A program made the translations under genes and the position numbers. A DNA stretch of 42,815 nucleotides, from NCBI GenBank assembly GCA_009746045.1, contig RPFO01001514.1, positions 1-42,815 on the forward strand, in the 5' to 3' direction. Origin of the DNA: Mesostigma viride. Lineage: Eukaryota; Streptophyta; Mesostigmatophyceae; Mesostigmatales; Mesostigmataceae. Below, piece after piece: positions 9,103 through 20,900 of this stretch. Numbering within the stretch: position 1 is the stretch's first letter; every line of letters begins with the position of its first letter. The notes under the pieces are model-generated. The model did no database searches. It had not been told where the DNA came from and saw only the letters and a program-made list of their open reading frames with translations.

Positions 9103-10390
9103 ATGTTCAGTCATCAAATGACGGTGACTGTAGAGGAGCGTCGCGAGCAGTGGCGACGGGCCCAGGCGAAGAGGCGAGCCATCGCCCGCGATCAGACGAA
9201 CTGCATATCGGCCAAGAGCAAGGTCAAGAAGGGCGTCTGGAATCCCAGTGACCGATGGATCGCGAACAACCAGGAGTGCGCGGACAAAGTCGGCTTGGAG
9301 GCGACCTCTCCACCCTCGCCGGATCCGGTTCATCCCGGCGAAACTACCGCGCGAGTTAGCGATGGGCGATACTGGACGTTCAGCGAGGCCGTCGCCGCAG
9401 CGGATGCCCGGCCAGAGCATCACGAGCCTGGCAGGCCCTCGAGAGAGCGAGGGGCGACGCGCAGAACCGCGAAGAGGTACATCGGCAGGCTGCGAGTTCT
9501 CCTCGACAAAATGGGGTGCTCGCAAGACGAGTCGGTCGACTGCCTCGCCGACACCGCCCTCGTCCTTCGCGTCGTCGATCCACGAGACCTCGGAACCCAA
9601 ACGCAATCTCGCGCATTCGAAAGAGGACGCGTGGAGGGAGAACGAGAAGAACCTGCTTGGAGTCGTCAACGGGGTGAATCGAATGATGCCATCCGAGAAG
9701 AGGCTCCCACGCGACGTGACGGACGCGTATGCTGCCCGGGTCAGTGAGCTGAAGGTCGGCGATATCGACAGGAAGTTCTACAGGGCCGAGAACAAGCCCT
9801 GAGACACACGTACGAGCAGCTCCAGCGTATCGCGTCAGAGCAATACAAGAAGGATCCGACTTCCGACGCAGCTCTGATGGGTCTTCTCTACCTTCCGGTG
9901 AAAAATTGCCTCCGACCAGGTACGACCACGATCAAATGCGCATCGTCGGGTCTATCGACGAGCTCGGGCCGCACGAGAACGGATACATTCCTAGCGAGCA
10001 TCGCATCATCATCAAAAAATTCAAGACGCGAGAGACTTTCGGCGTCTACGACTTCAAGATCCCAGATGGGTACTCTAAGCTGATTAACGCACTGGGGGCG
10101 AGAGCTAACCAGGCGTACGTATTCGAGGACCCGAGGTCTCCGGGCAATCCAATAGATCACACCCTGTATAGCAACCGCTATAACCGCATCTACCACGGAA
10201 TCGATGCAACGAGGCAGGCTACATCACCCGTTTCTTGAAGGGCGCGTCGTGGCAAAAGCGAAAATGGGCTGGTGACTTGATGGGACACGACGTGCTCACA
10301 GGAGCCCTTTACGAGCGGCAGGGGGGTGATTTCACCCCCAAGGGTGGCGAGACTGGCGGACGTCGGCTGAGGCCGAGAAAAATACTGTAA
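9103..10390 (+). pseudogene. tyrosine recombinase (PLV integrase type), frameshifted
   Basis: The N-terminus begins at the ATG at 9103 with a basic helix (EERREQWRRAQAKRR) and a zone resembling a core-binding domain (AKRYIGRLRVLLDKMG). The frame then changes near 9590, 9799 (CCC), 9905 (run of A) and about 10208. Catalytic-domain landmarks appear in order: PP-T-R with the first Arg at 9918-9920; FKTRETFG with the beta-hairpin Lys at 10023-10025; then GYITRFL and LMGH with His at 10286-10288; and the candidate nucleophile Tyr (ALYER) at 10310-10312. The TAA stop is at 10388. The enzyme would integrate or excise the element by site-specific recombination. About 430 codons in total. Recognition of the C-terminal domain is strong; the N-terminal path is less certain. 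Confidence 0.72.
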
Positions 10391-10565
10391 AAAAGTCGCC
10401 AGTAAGTTCTGACACGGACAGAATTTCCGTGGGAGATATTTTAATACCATAAGCCCATTTAAAACACTCGTGCCATGGGAGAAATCTAAGCCGCTCGTAA
10501 TATCCGGTAAATAAAACTTTCATCCCAACATTTCCCACTCGAGGTTCAAGAGTCGATGGTTTCAA
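10332..10565 (-). CDS. possible small minus-strand ORF
   Basis: A 77-codon ORF opposite the recombinase end and the gap before the primase gene. The middle part (KVLFTGYYERLRFLPWHECF) has a normal protein composition, and the region 10391-10565 is otherwise unused. No motif or ribosome-independent evidence supports it, and it may be a chance frame. Confidence 0.2.
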   Translation of the reverse strand: MKPSTLEPRVGNVGMKVLFTGYYERLRFLPWHECFKWAYGIKISPTEILSVSELTGDFFTVFFSASADVRQSRHPWG

Positions 10566-10599
10566 AACTTTTTGATCAAAATATTTTTTTTTCTAAACA

Positions 10600-10617
10600 T
10601 TATTATAATATAATATC
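10600..10617 (+). promoter_or_regulatory. ATG-proximal AT box before the primase-helicase
   Basis: TTATTATAATATAATATC abuts the ATG at 10618, sharing ATTATAATATAA with the box before 8753. A T-run and TTTGATCAAA palindrome stand about 25-45 bases upstream (10571-10592). Confidence 0.45.
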
Positions 10618-13600
10618 ATGTCGTCTGCACCAAGTCGTGTCGTCACAGTCGGACCTTCTGGAAGTTTTTCGACATCCAGTGGGAATATAAAGGACTCGGA
10701 CATTCCGTGGCTGGCTCTACTCCACCCACCACCCGAGGCCACCCATGAGACCATGAACAAGGTCGTCACGCAATGGCGCTACAAGAAGGCCCCCACAAAA
10801 GAGGCCGGGGTGTCTCTCGGCCATCGTTTCATTTGCGCGCGTGGCATCAACACGCGAGACGCCAACGAGTACGCGCATTACGGCAACCTCGCAGACTTTT
10901 CGCGGATCTATGCGGAGTGCGCTGCTCATCCCGTTCGCCGCACGCTCGACGAAGTCATAAAGCCAGACGACCCGTCGTGGGCGTACGTCGACATAGACGA
11001 CAAGGTCGATCCAGATGACGAGCGTCTGGCAAACATCGATTATCCAGGACACTTCCGCCGTGTGCACGACGAGTATTGCCGAGTCGTCCTGAACATCGCG
11101 ACGGAGGGTTTTCGCTACGAGGTCAGCACAGCGTCTCGCATGAAGAAGGATCTGTTCAAATCGTCCTTCCACATCGTCGTGCGCGGTCTCGTTCTTGCCG
11201 ACCTTGACGCGAGAGTGTATTGGTACAGCGGCCTCACCGATTTTATCAAGCGCGCATCGTTCGACACTTCTTCGCCTGTTCACGATGACGCTCACGAGCT
11301 GCTTAAATACAAGGTCAGCGGTCAAGAAGAATTCGACGAGATCTGTCGCCACCCAGCTGACTTTTTTGGCGAAATGGATACGGTGATCGACGAGGCCGTC
11401 TACAGGAGAGACAGTCTTTTCCGGTGCGTCGGGATGCACAAGTTTGGGGATACCGACCCTCTGGGAATTCTGCGCACATGCGAAGGCTCGTCGAGCGACT
11501 TCCTCGACCATCTCATCAACGTTTACTCGCCTGACGACGTCTCTGGCGGGGTGGTAGTGAGTGCGCCTCCGGACTGGGCGGCATCGCTCAAGAGGAGAGG
11601 GTTCGCGGACGTCGCGAGTGTACGGTGAAGGCGGCGGGCAAGGACATCGACATTTCTGCATCTCTCGCCGCGATGGAGAAGGTGGCCCCCGAATGTGATT
11701 ACCTCGAATGTGGCCGCATTGAGTTGTCTCCAGACGTCAAGCTCGTGAGGGTTAAGTATCAACAGTGTGACGACCACATCTGCCTCATCTGCAACAAGGT
11801 GCACGAGAAGAACGGCCCATTCACGCTCCAATACCCATCGGGGCAGGTATTCTATGACTGCTACAGGAAATCGCCAGATGCTCGCAAGATCGAGATCGCA
11901 CCTCCCGTTATGCAAGGGGCGGACTCTGATCAAGTCCCGTTCACTCACACGTACTCGTCCGAGAAAATCAAGCCTTTCAGCTGGGATGCGCTATTTAGAG
12001 GCCCGCACAAGAGCACCATCCTCGTCCAGTCCAACTGCGGACAGGTAAATCTGAGAGGATTCGTGAACTCGTCAACGAGGCGGTGAGGAGGGATCCAGGT
12101 ATTCGCGTGTGCTGCATGGTGGCTAACATCAGCCTGTCCAAGGAGGAGGATCGCAACTACAAGTCTCTGGGCGAGTGCGGGAGGACGATTGCATGGGAGG
12201 ACAACGCGTTCCATATCTTGTCCAGTGACCCGAATTTCCGTCACTACCTGAGCGGTCCGAAGGGGATGATGTCTGATGACAGGGTGCTGGTCGTTCTTAA
12301 CAGCATCTTGCGCGTCACAGACCAACCGTTCGATCTCCTCATCCTAGACGAAATATATAACACCCTCACCGCGATTTCGCAGCGCCACGTGGATTACAAG
12401 CGCGAGGTGTTGAGGAAGTTCATCAGGCTCATTGAGACGTCCAAGGTCGTGATTGCATTAGACGCTACCGTTACTCGAAAGGTATACGAGTTCATAGCGG
12501 CCTATCGCACGGCGGATACTATGGAGGTGGATTGCAACACCTTCCGGCGCCCTACCAACAGGACTCTGCGATGGGTGGACGTTACATCAGAAAAGAACTG
12601 GCGAAAGGTCTGCGTGGACAGGTTTGTTACTGAGTGTCAGAGGAGGATAGAGGCGGGGGAGAGGATCTTCTGCCCAATGTCTGGAAAAACTGAGAGGCCG
12701 CCATGGCGTATGAGGTATTAAAAAAAATCACGGAGCAGAAAAAGAATGGTCGCCTTTACACTAGCCTGACAAGCAAAGAGGATCTAGAGGTTGGTGCGAA
12801 TGCTGCGTGGGCTGACCTTGACTTTCTGATTTTCAGCCCAACGATCACGGTTGGAGTCTCCTACACCGAGCACACGTTCGACAGCATGGTGGGGATGTTC
12901 ATCAACGGGGATAACTACGCGAGCTACACGACAACCCTCCAGCAAATTTTTAGGGTTCGCCATCTAGTCAAGGGAGAGATGGTAATCTTCTACCGAGACG
13001 ATACTTCGCTCATTAACCGCCCCCCAACGGACTACGGCACGATCGTCGAGAACATGATGGCGGGGGACACTGCGCTCATCCAGCTGCTGTTCGACAACGC
13101 CGACGTAGTCTGCGACTGGAGCGCGGACAAGTCGCGTATCTACGACAGAAATTGCCCAAAATTCCGTCTCTTCTGCCGGAACCAGCAAGATCTCGCGGTG
13201 TCGAGGTCCCACTACAAGGGAAATCTCATCAAGATACTGACGGAGGACTACGGCGTGGAGGTGTCGGCTGTGGAGGAGTTGGGGGACATCGACGCCCCTC
13301 CGCTTCCGGTACTAGAAGATCCAGACAAGGACAGGGAGGTGGTGCTTCTGAGCGAGGAGGAGTACAAGGATCTAGAGGGGAGAATCGGCGGCACGGTTCC
13401 ACTTTCACCGTACGAAATGCGTCTGAAGGCGGTGTACGAATTGACTCATCGGTTGTATGAGATTCCATATAATCTCATCGACGACGAGCTCCCTCAAATT
13501 CTGGACAAGGAGATGGGGAGGAAGGCGTACGTTGGCATTCGGCAATATTCGAAGTTGACGGGACTAGGAACCAAGGAGCATTTCAGAGACAATCTGTTGA

Positions 13601-14115
13601 TTCTGCAGAAGTCAGAGTCCTTGTTTGATTTGAAGGCGTATTCTCGTTTTGGACTAGCACAGTCTCTGGCCATTACGCTCAAGCTACTAGAAGGGACGCC
13701 TATCATCGACTTCATCACGACGGCTGATCCGTCCAATCTCACAATGAAGTTGACGCGCGACGAGACGATTGCACTAGGGAATAGAATTGACAGCGAAATT
13801 GCCGACAAGGCCTGGTTCATGCGCTCAACATTTGGATACCAACGGCGAGCAGGCGAGGCTGGTAGTTTGTCTTTTGCACAGTGTAGCGGGCTCGTCAACA
13901 GGTTGTTAAGCCCAACTCTGGGAATTTCTGCCAAAGGGTCGAAGGGCAACAGCCGTGGCGGTGGTTGCTTGGAAATTTCGAAGGCGGACATGCATGCGTT
14001 TCTTGATAGGTATAAACCCTCGTGGTGGGGCGATGAGAAGGATTATTCGATCACGTCGTTGTCTGGCCTGTCGATGGATGAAATCACTCCTTTCCTGCAG
14101 GGAGCGGATAAGTAA
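10618..14115 (+). pseudogene. archaeo-eukaryotic primase fused to UL9-like SF2 helicase, three frameshifts
   Basis: Four overlapping frames form one protein of about 1165 codons. The primase part has the metal-binding DxD (D125, D127 in VDIDDK), the S-F-H185 motif and R269/K275. A Cys/His segment (CLICNKVH, then FYDCYR) follows, as in herpesvirus UL52-type primases. The helicase part has Walker A (SNCG, broken at 12039-12040, then TGKS in the next frame), a DE box (LLILDEIYN), a DAT motif (VIALDATVTRK), the GVSY block and a Q..R.R motif VI (QQIFRVRH at about 12934-12960), matching Herpes_ori_bp/UL9-type helicases. Breaks lie at about 11625, 12040 and 12690, each equal to one lost base. It should prime and unwind the element's DNA at its origin. 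Chance GTG codons overlapping the TGA stops do not make separate genes. Confidence 0.75.
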
Positions 14116-14287
14116 TTTTAATATTTTAATAAAAGCCTGTTTTTCTGCCATGCATTTCTTTGTAAAAACGGTTTACAACCTCCAAGACGTCGCGCTCACT
14201 GTCTCCTCGTCTCCGAGTAGACGTCGATCCGGTACCGGTCACACCCCGCCGCGCGGCCCTCGTCGCCTCCCTCACCATGCGAGGACA
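14116..14287. other. right end of the PLV; polyadenylation-like signal
   Basis: After the helicase stop there is an AT-rich tail with AATAAA at about 14129, then unannotated sequence up to the palindrome array. No terminal repeat matching the left side was seen. Confidence 0.35.
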
Positions 14288-14889
14288 TGGCGAAAAATTG
14301 GGCGTTCTTTATATATAGAGTAAGTACGTGCAATTTTTCGCCACATCCAACAACCCACGCCAACCCCAGCGCCGGCCAGTGGGGGGAGGTGGCGAAAAAT
14401 TGGGCGTTCTTAATCTTAAGAGTAAGTACGTGCAATTTTTCGCCATCACTCTCACACCTTGACAAACACCTCCTATGACCCGCGCCAAGGGGTGGCAGGG
14501 TGGCGAAAAATTGGGCGTTCTTAATCTTAAGAGTAAGTACGTGCAATTTTTCGCCATCACTCTCACACCTTGACAAACACCTCCTATGACCCGCGCCAAG
14601 GGGTGGCAGGGTGGCGAAAAATTGGGCGTTCTTAATCTTAAGAGTAAGTACGTGCAATTTTTCGCCATCACTCTCACACCTTGACAAACACCTCCTATGA
14701 CCCGCGCCAAGGGGTGGCAGGGTGGCGAAAAATTGGGCGTTCTTAATCTTAAGAGTAAGTACGTGCAATTTTTCGCCATCACTCTCACACCTTGACAAAC
14801 ACCTCCTATGACCCGCGCCAAGGGGTGGCAGGGTGGCGAAAAATTGGGCGTTCTTAATCTTAAGAGTAAGTACGTGCAATTTTTCGCCA
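14288..14889. repeat. array of six 56-bp near-palindromes
   Basis: Copies start at 14288, 14390, 14501, 14612, 14723 and 14834. Each begins TGGCGAAAAATTG and ends CAATTTTTCGCCA, a perfect 13-bp inverted repeat. The centre (TTAATCTTAAGAGTAA) is itself almost palindromic, so each copy can fold into a long hairpin or cruciform. The first copy differs, with an AT-only core (TTTATATATAG). Copies 2-6 and their 55-base spacers are essentially identical (period 111), while the first spacer is different. Because 111 is a multiple of three, repeated ORFs arise on the minus strand by chance. It could be a replication origin of the viral element, a foldback transposon array, or a host satellite. Confidence 0.85.
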
Positions 14890-15602
14890 TCCTTGTCACA
14901 CCCCCAACACACCATCACAATTACTGCCGGGGGTGGTGACAGATGCCAGCCTAAATGTCACAACCTGGTGAGCAGTGCCCCCTCATAGGCCATGGGGTCA
15001 AGGAAAGTCTGGAGACGGGTTTTGGTTCAGGGTTTAGGTTTTAGCTAGGGTGAGACCCCATCCTAGGCCGCGGTCACTATAGGGTCACTATAGGGGTGGC
15101 AGATGCCAGCATAAGGGTGGTGCACATTTGCTAGTCGCGATGACGGAATGATGACGGAATGATGATGGAAGATAATTAATTAATTAAACACCTGCTCCCG
15201 TTGGGGAGTCACGGAGCACCGAAGTACTTTTAATCCCAGTGTGTGCACAACAGGAGAAAGGGCAGAGACCCCCAGTCTCCTTCATGCCAAAGGCATGCCA
15301 CAGCTGCATTCGGGCGCGCGCTAGCTAAACGGACACGCTAACGATCCGGCAATCTGTGGGTGCAATAAGACCCATGTGAGCAAATCATAACAAGGAGCGT
15401 GGGCAAGTAATCTGATCGAAGCCAGGACGTAGCATGGCTGTACAAGGACTAGGCTAAGGCTATGGCTGGTTGTGTACCGTGCGTTACTGTAGCGGTGCAC
15501 GTGACTAGGGAGTAGGGATGGTGGCACAGCTAGGCAAACATTCTAAGCATGGCTGCCATGGCGGCAGTGACTACCAATGAAGTCAAGCTAGGGCTATGAT
15601 GA
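14890..15602. other. gene-free host spacer
   Basis: No credible gene. It contains a degenerate telomere-like stretch at about 15017-15045 (GGGTTTAGGTTTTAG), a duplicated TCACTATAGGG (15074-15094), a doubled GATGACGGAAT (15137-15160) and a TTAATTAATTAA palindrome near 15176. None is strong enough for a functional call. Confidence 0.4.
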
Positions 15603-15969
15603 GCTATTCTAGCCCGCTGGGGGCGTCCACATCTTGTGGTAACTTGATCATCAGGTCCCCGCCCCTCCAGTACACCTTGGGCTTCTGGGGGTCCTGCTTG
15701 TGGCGGAGCTATTCAGGCCACAGGTCACGTCGCTGCTGCTGCTGAGCGGGGGTCAGGTCGTCGTCCAGCGTCCAGGCGAGGTCGTGCAACCGCTTGCGAC
15801 GAGAAAGGAACCGCTGCTTGTCCTCACGGGAGGGGAAGGTGAGCAGGACTGGTGGGGGAGCCGCCTTGTCCCGTGAGTGGGGAAGGCGGTGGCACCCACG
15901 CAGTTCTCCTATATAGTATGGTCTATAAAAGATAATTAGGCTGAATATGGCCGGGGGCACCTGTGGCAT
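15603..15969 (-). pseudogene. relic of a non-LTR retrotransposon ORF1-type protein
   Basis: Reading leftward, a fragment with PPPVLLTFPSREDKQRFLS, LDDDLTPAQQQQR and DLWPE, followed after a TAG by VYWRGGDLMIKLP, matches the order of conserved blocks in the C-terminal domain of L1-type ORF1 proteins (RNA-binding chaperones). It has an internal stop and no surrounding element, so it is a dead fragment. It does not resemble the ORF1 of the L1-type element at 30793-37605. Confidence 0.5.
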
Positions 15970-16648
15970 ACTGCATGTGCAACGCTTGACTCATTTTAGT
16001 CAAGACAGTTGAGGGGTTGATTGTCACTGGAAGTGCAGGCGGTGGGGCTTCTTCAATTATGATCAGCAAGAAAACGGAGGTCATGGCCATCGGCTTCCCC
16101 GCTGCATGGGAGCATGCACCCCATCCCACCCCCCTCGATATATTGCTGGACGGACTGAGCCCCGTCCCCCCGGCGACTCGCTTCGAGCTCTTAATTTGGC
16201 ATGGATGCATGGCTCCCCTCCACGGCCGACGACATCAACACTGACCTGCATTGGTGAGCTAGGCCTGGGCGGCCCTCCGCCGCCTCGACAGGTTCTGGAA
16301 TGTCGTTACGGCTGACGGTGAGCGGCCGGGCGCAAGCGCATTAATTGTTTTCAACTTATTAGGCCCTTCAGTGTCCTCAGCATCCTCCCTTTCGGCTGCG
16401 AGGCGTGGACCCTGGACCGGCCAGGAGCTGCATGAGCAAGCAGCTTGACGACATGCACTCGAATGCTCCGTCACATCCTCCCGGCGTCCGCTATACCAAG
16501 AGCGCCGCACCCCGGCCCGGGCCGAGCTCCCTCTTGTCACCCAAACCATCCGACACCGCCGCCTCCTCTTTGCCTGCCATCTTGCCTGCACAGACCATGC
16601 AGGTGAATACTGATGTGGGCCCTGCGGGCGGACTTAGGACCATGCATG

Positions 16649-17124
<476 letters not shown>

Positions 17125-17127
17125 TGG

Positions 17128-17899
17128 GCAGTTGTGCGCACGTTGATCGTCGCATATGGGCCGGCGTACTGCAGTGGGAACTAGAGATAGTCTCGCGGCC
17201 GCCTTAATGTATCAAGGAGCTAGACAACCAGCGCCTGCAGGCCAGAAATATATATTCATTGAGAATGAAAAATTGCGGAGGTCGCCTAAATACTACTAGT
17301 ATATATTTCAAAATATAAATACTTACATCAGAGTCAAGGCACCGATGTAAAAATAACAAAGCCAATGCCGGCTAAAAAGGGATACAACGACAAAGCAACT
17401 AGACCCCTATATAAATGTATATACGATCAGAGTATATACGAACTTCTGATGAGAAAGGAACTACTTGAGCAGGTTTACCTTTCAGGCGGCCCCTAACTGG
17501 TGCACGGCAAGAAGGCCGGGAAAGTTATACATGATCGAGACTTTTGCAACAGAATATTCTACTGCATGTGTGCATGTAGTGAGTAGGAACGGCGCTGCAT
17601 GGATCATGCACTTACTTAATTTCGTAAAGTTGGACGTTAAATTTAATTTACTTCAGCACGGATGAGCAATACTGATTATACAACAAATCTCGTGGCTGCA
17701 TCACTGGATGATGCATTGTTGCAAAATTTACACACCAGGGCCACCCACTGGCCACGATTTGGCTTTTCCAGTCCGGCCAGCAGCCAACTATATCACTCTG
17801 GCTGCAGGCGATCTTTGTGAATGACATCTGGGAGCATGCAGGCATGGGCTGCCAACTTGCCTTTACATTGTTGTGCCATGCATGTACCACTATGACCTA
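17128..17899. other. AT-rich island without a recognised gene
   Basis: Markedly AT-richer than its surroundings, with many TATATA runs (17240-17450). A 43-codon ORF at 17365-17496 (MPAKKGYNDKATRP at its start, then IYELLMRKELLEQVYLS) looks protein-like but no family is recognised and it lacks a continuation. This could be a degraded insertion. Confidence 0.3.
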
Positions 17900-17902
17900 C
17901 TA

Positions 17903-20900
17903 CTGGTAGCACCACTCACGCAGCTTGGATGCCATGGCATGCAATGCTTGGACTGCCTGCCTGCCCTCCCTGGCTCCTCCCTCCTTTATTTCCACAGCAT
18001 CCTCTATGCCCAGACCAAGCCCGTTCGGTATCCACCCACTCGGCATGCTGAGGGTAAGGTCCGTGGGCATCAAGGGCAACGACAGCCGCTGCATGTGTCG
18101 GATGACAGAGAACGCCATTCGTAGGACTGGGCTCCCTGGCGTCAGCCCAAAGGTGGTGGGGCAGCTGTCGGGCATGGGGCGCACGACCTGCAGGAAAAGG
18201 AGCAGCGCGCTGTGCACCTGGTGGAGCCAGCTGCGCATAACAGGCCAGAAGGCCATGGTATGCCAAGGACAGGAATCAGCAGCGTAGTGACAAGGGCAGT
18301 AAGGCAGGAAGCCCAGTGCAGGCATCGGCATCATAGCATGACAATCAATCTGCTCATTACAAGCCGGCCATGCCATGACAGGTAACATGATCAGTTTCGT
18401 ACGATCAGGACAAGGCATTAGCGGCTGAGCCAGGCCAGACGCCAGCGCGGTGGCAGGATACAAGGTGCAAGAATCATGCCAAGGTGCCTGCAGAAGCAGG
18501 TGATGTCAGTTAGGTCATGCGCGTGTGGAAAACTACCACATGTACAGATAGAGCCATGTTCGCCGGAGGCAGGATCCCTACCGGCACACGCGGCTCTTGT
18601 CAGAATCTAAAAGGCTGGTTACGGTACCACGTTGTTGATGCTTTTTTATAACGTATATCTACTGGATGTAAGACCCACCTCCCCAGTGCAGCTGCTGTCT
18701 TGTTTATGGCCTTGAACTGGGCTCACCTCCCTTCCCCCATGCAGCTTATTATTGCAAGCCGCCAGGCCACATAGGCTTACCAATAGTGAATCACAACTCA
18801 TTAGTATAAACCTTATGGGAAGGCATCTTGCCCTTACACCTCCGATTTCCATATACATTATGTCCTGTATGTTATGGTTATTTTGGCTTCGCGGGCCGTG
18901 AGAGTTGTGACTGGGCCAAACGTCATGGGCGACATCACGCCAGGGCTTCCATTAATACGGGAACGCAGCATCCTGCACTCATCCGTTCACCAGCGCTTCC
19001 TACCGCATCCTGCAAAAAAATTGCCACCTTCACCACCTGCAAAAACGTCACCACCTTCACCACAGGTCCCCCAGCACTTTGTCAGAGGCACTCACCGGTA
19101 GGGGCCAGTGACGTCTGCCAGTTCCCGACCATCCCATGCGCGATTCCCACCACTCCCACAGCGCCATGTGTCCAAACCGTCGGCCTCCAACCACCCTTCC
19201 ACCGCATGAAGCCTTGATTCCACCAGCCGCAACAGGGCCGCGAGCGTGCACCCTGGCACGGCAGCACCAGGGGCCCCCTCTGTTGTTGCAGACACCGCCG
19301 CGTCCAGGTATGCTAGCAGAGGTGCTGAGCTTTGCCTGCAGATGGAGGCCAGGTGGGTGGCCGCCTGCAGCGCCGCGCTGATGGCTCGGTCCTCTGCCTG
19401 CGGGTGATGTGGGAGTTAACAGGTTGGAGTGATGATGGCGGCACAAGCGACAGCGCAGGCAAGAGGGAAGGGTGTATTGGTTATTGGAAAAGTGGTGCAG
19501 TCGTCGGGAGCCGATGGTGTGTGATTGACGGCCATCCACATGGGTGGAATGTGCCGGCAGCACGAGCATGCCCGGGAAGGGGGCTAAGAAACGCTCTCAT
19601 GCGGACACCTGCCTTGGCACTACACATGAAGCAGTGGCAATGTCGGTGCGGAGCACTCAAGCCGCACATGGACAAGAGACGCACACAGACGGGATTGCAG
19701 GGGGCATAGTCAAAAAGGATGGAGTCCAAAGAGGAGATCCATGACATGTCCCATGACATGCTTGGGGATAGGCACGGCGCCTACAAAGAGTCACGGCGTC
19801 TCCACAACTCAACTGAACAGGCCATGGCATGACATGCCCACTTCCGACGGTTGCAGCTGCCACCCGTACCTCATCCCCATCACTCTCGCCCCTGGGCACC
19901 AGACAGCGCACGAGCGCACCAAGTGTCAGCTGCCACCCGTCACTGGTCGCGCCCGCCTTGAGCTTGCTGCTGGTGCTCCTGCGGGGCGCTCCGCCGCCAC
20001 CACCGCCACCACTGCCGCCACCGCCACCACCGCCACTACCGCTGCCACCACCACCGCCACCACCGCCACCACCACCGCCACCACCGCCAGCCTCCCTCAG
20101 CCGGGAGACTCCGTGAGGCATGCCCCTCAGGCCGGCTGTACCGCCGCTGGTTCCTGCGCTCACGGGACCCTCGGCCGCCCCGCCGGCGCCAGCGCTTTTC
20201 CACGCAGGCTTGCCGGCGGACAGGTGGATTACACGCACCAGTGCGCGCCAGACCGGCCGCTCTGCAGGTCGCGAGTACGCGGAGGGATGCACGTGCGCGC
20301 CGAGCGACGCCATGTGAGCTCAAGAGGGTCCGTTGGCAGGGCCCGTGGAGGTCAGCGTGTGAGAGGGTGGGGGGTCGGGGTGGCCACATGGGGGACGGGC
20401 AACGCAGAGCCCTCGTTGGGTGATGCCAGATGTGGGGATGGGTGGGAGAAATCAGGGGAACCAGAAAGCTCCGAGGGAAGACATGAGGGCCAAGCGTGCC
20501 CACAACACAACAACAGTACGTCACTGCTACCAGAAATAAAGCCGCTGTGGCCATGGTGGGTGCGCGGCCGGGACCAGGATCGCAAAGAGAGCCGGTCCAG
20601 GGGGGCCGATGGGCAAAGTTAGGTTACTGCCTCATACACGTGGGTGCAGAACCCCCTCCTGGGTTACCGCAAGGCAAGCAAACAGCAAATCATGACGGGA
20701 CATGGACCACATGACACTCACGTTGCAGCCTTATACCCAAGGTGCGGCATTACTCATGCAACAGCACCATGCGGTGCAGCATCGCTCATGCAATAGCACA
20801 GCAGAGTAAGACACTCACGATGCAGCATCGAGTGCAGCAACCGCGCGGACAGCTCGCGAACCTCCACATCCCCACAGGGTCCCCCCGCCAGCAGCGACGG

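Larger units (their letters stand above)
850..14150. mobile_element. endogenous Polinton-like virus (PLV) element
   Basis: A compact gene block with short intergenic gaps and no introns carries PLV hallmark genes: a double-jelly-roll-type major capsid protein, a penton/minor capsid-like protein, an FtsK/HerA-superfamily packaging ATPase, a tyrosine recombinase and a primase-helicase. Structural genes read left and replication genes read right from a divergent promoter near 7260. The flanks are host-like spliced DNA and simple repeats, so this is an integrated copy, not a free virus. Terminal inverted repeats were not found, and both borders are approximate. No protein-primed DNA polymerase, rve-type integrase or cysteine protease was seen. 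Family assignment rests on motif and sequence-style recognition. Confidence 0.85.

Noticed and set aside
11625-12086. Separate genes starting at GTG codons that overlap the previous TGA (11625 and 12083)
   Set aside because: GTG starts are not expected in a eukaryotic virus, and domain motifs (Cys/His module, Walker A) run across the junctions, so frameshifts explain it better.
14288-14889. CRISPR array
   Set aside because: The 'spacers' between copies 2-6 are identical and the setting is eukaryotic with no cas genes.
14196-14918. Minus-strand ORFs with five 37-residue repeats
   Set aside because: The 111-base period of the palindrome array is a multiple of three, so frames stay open by chance. 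The DNA signal is the palindrome, not a protein.
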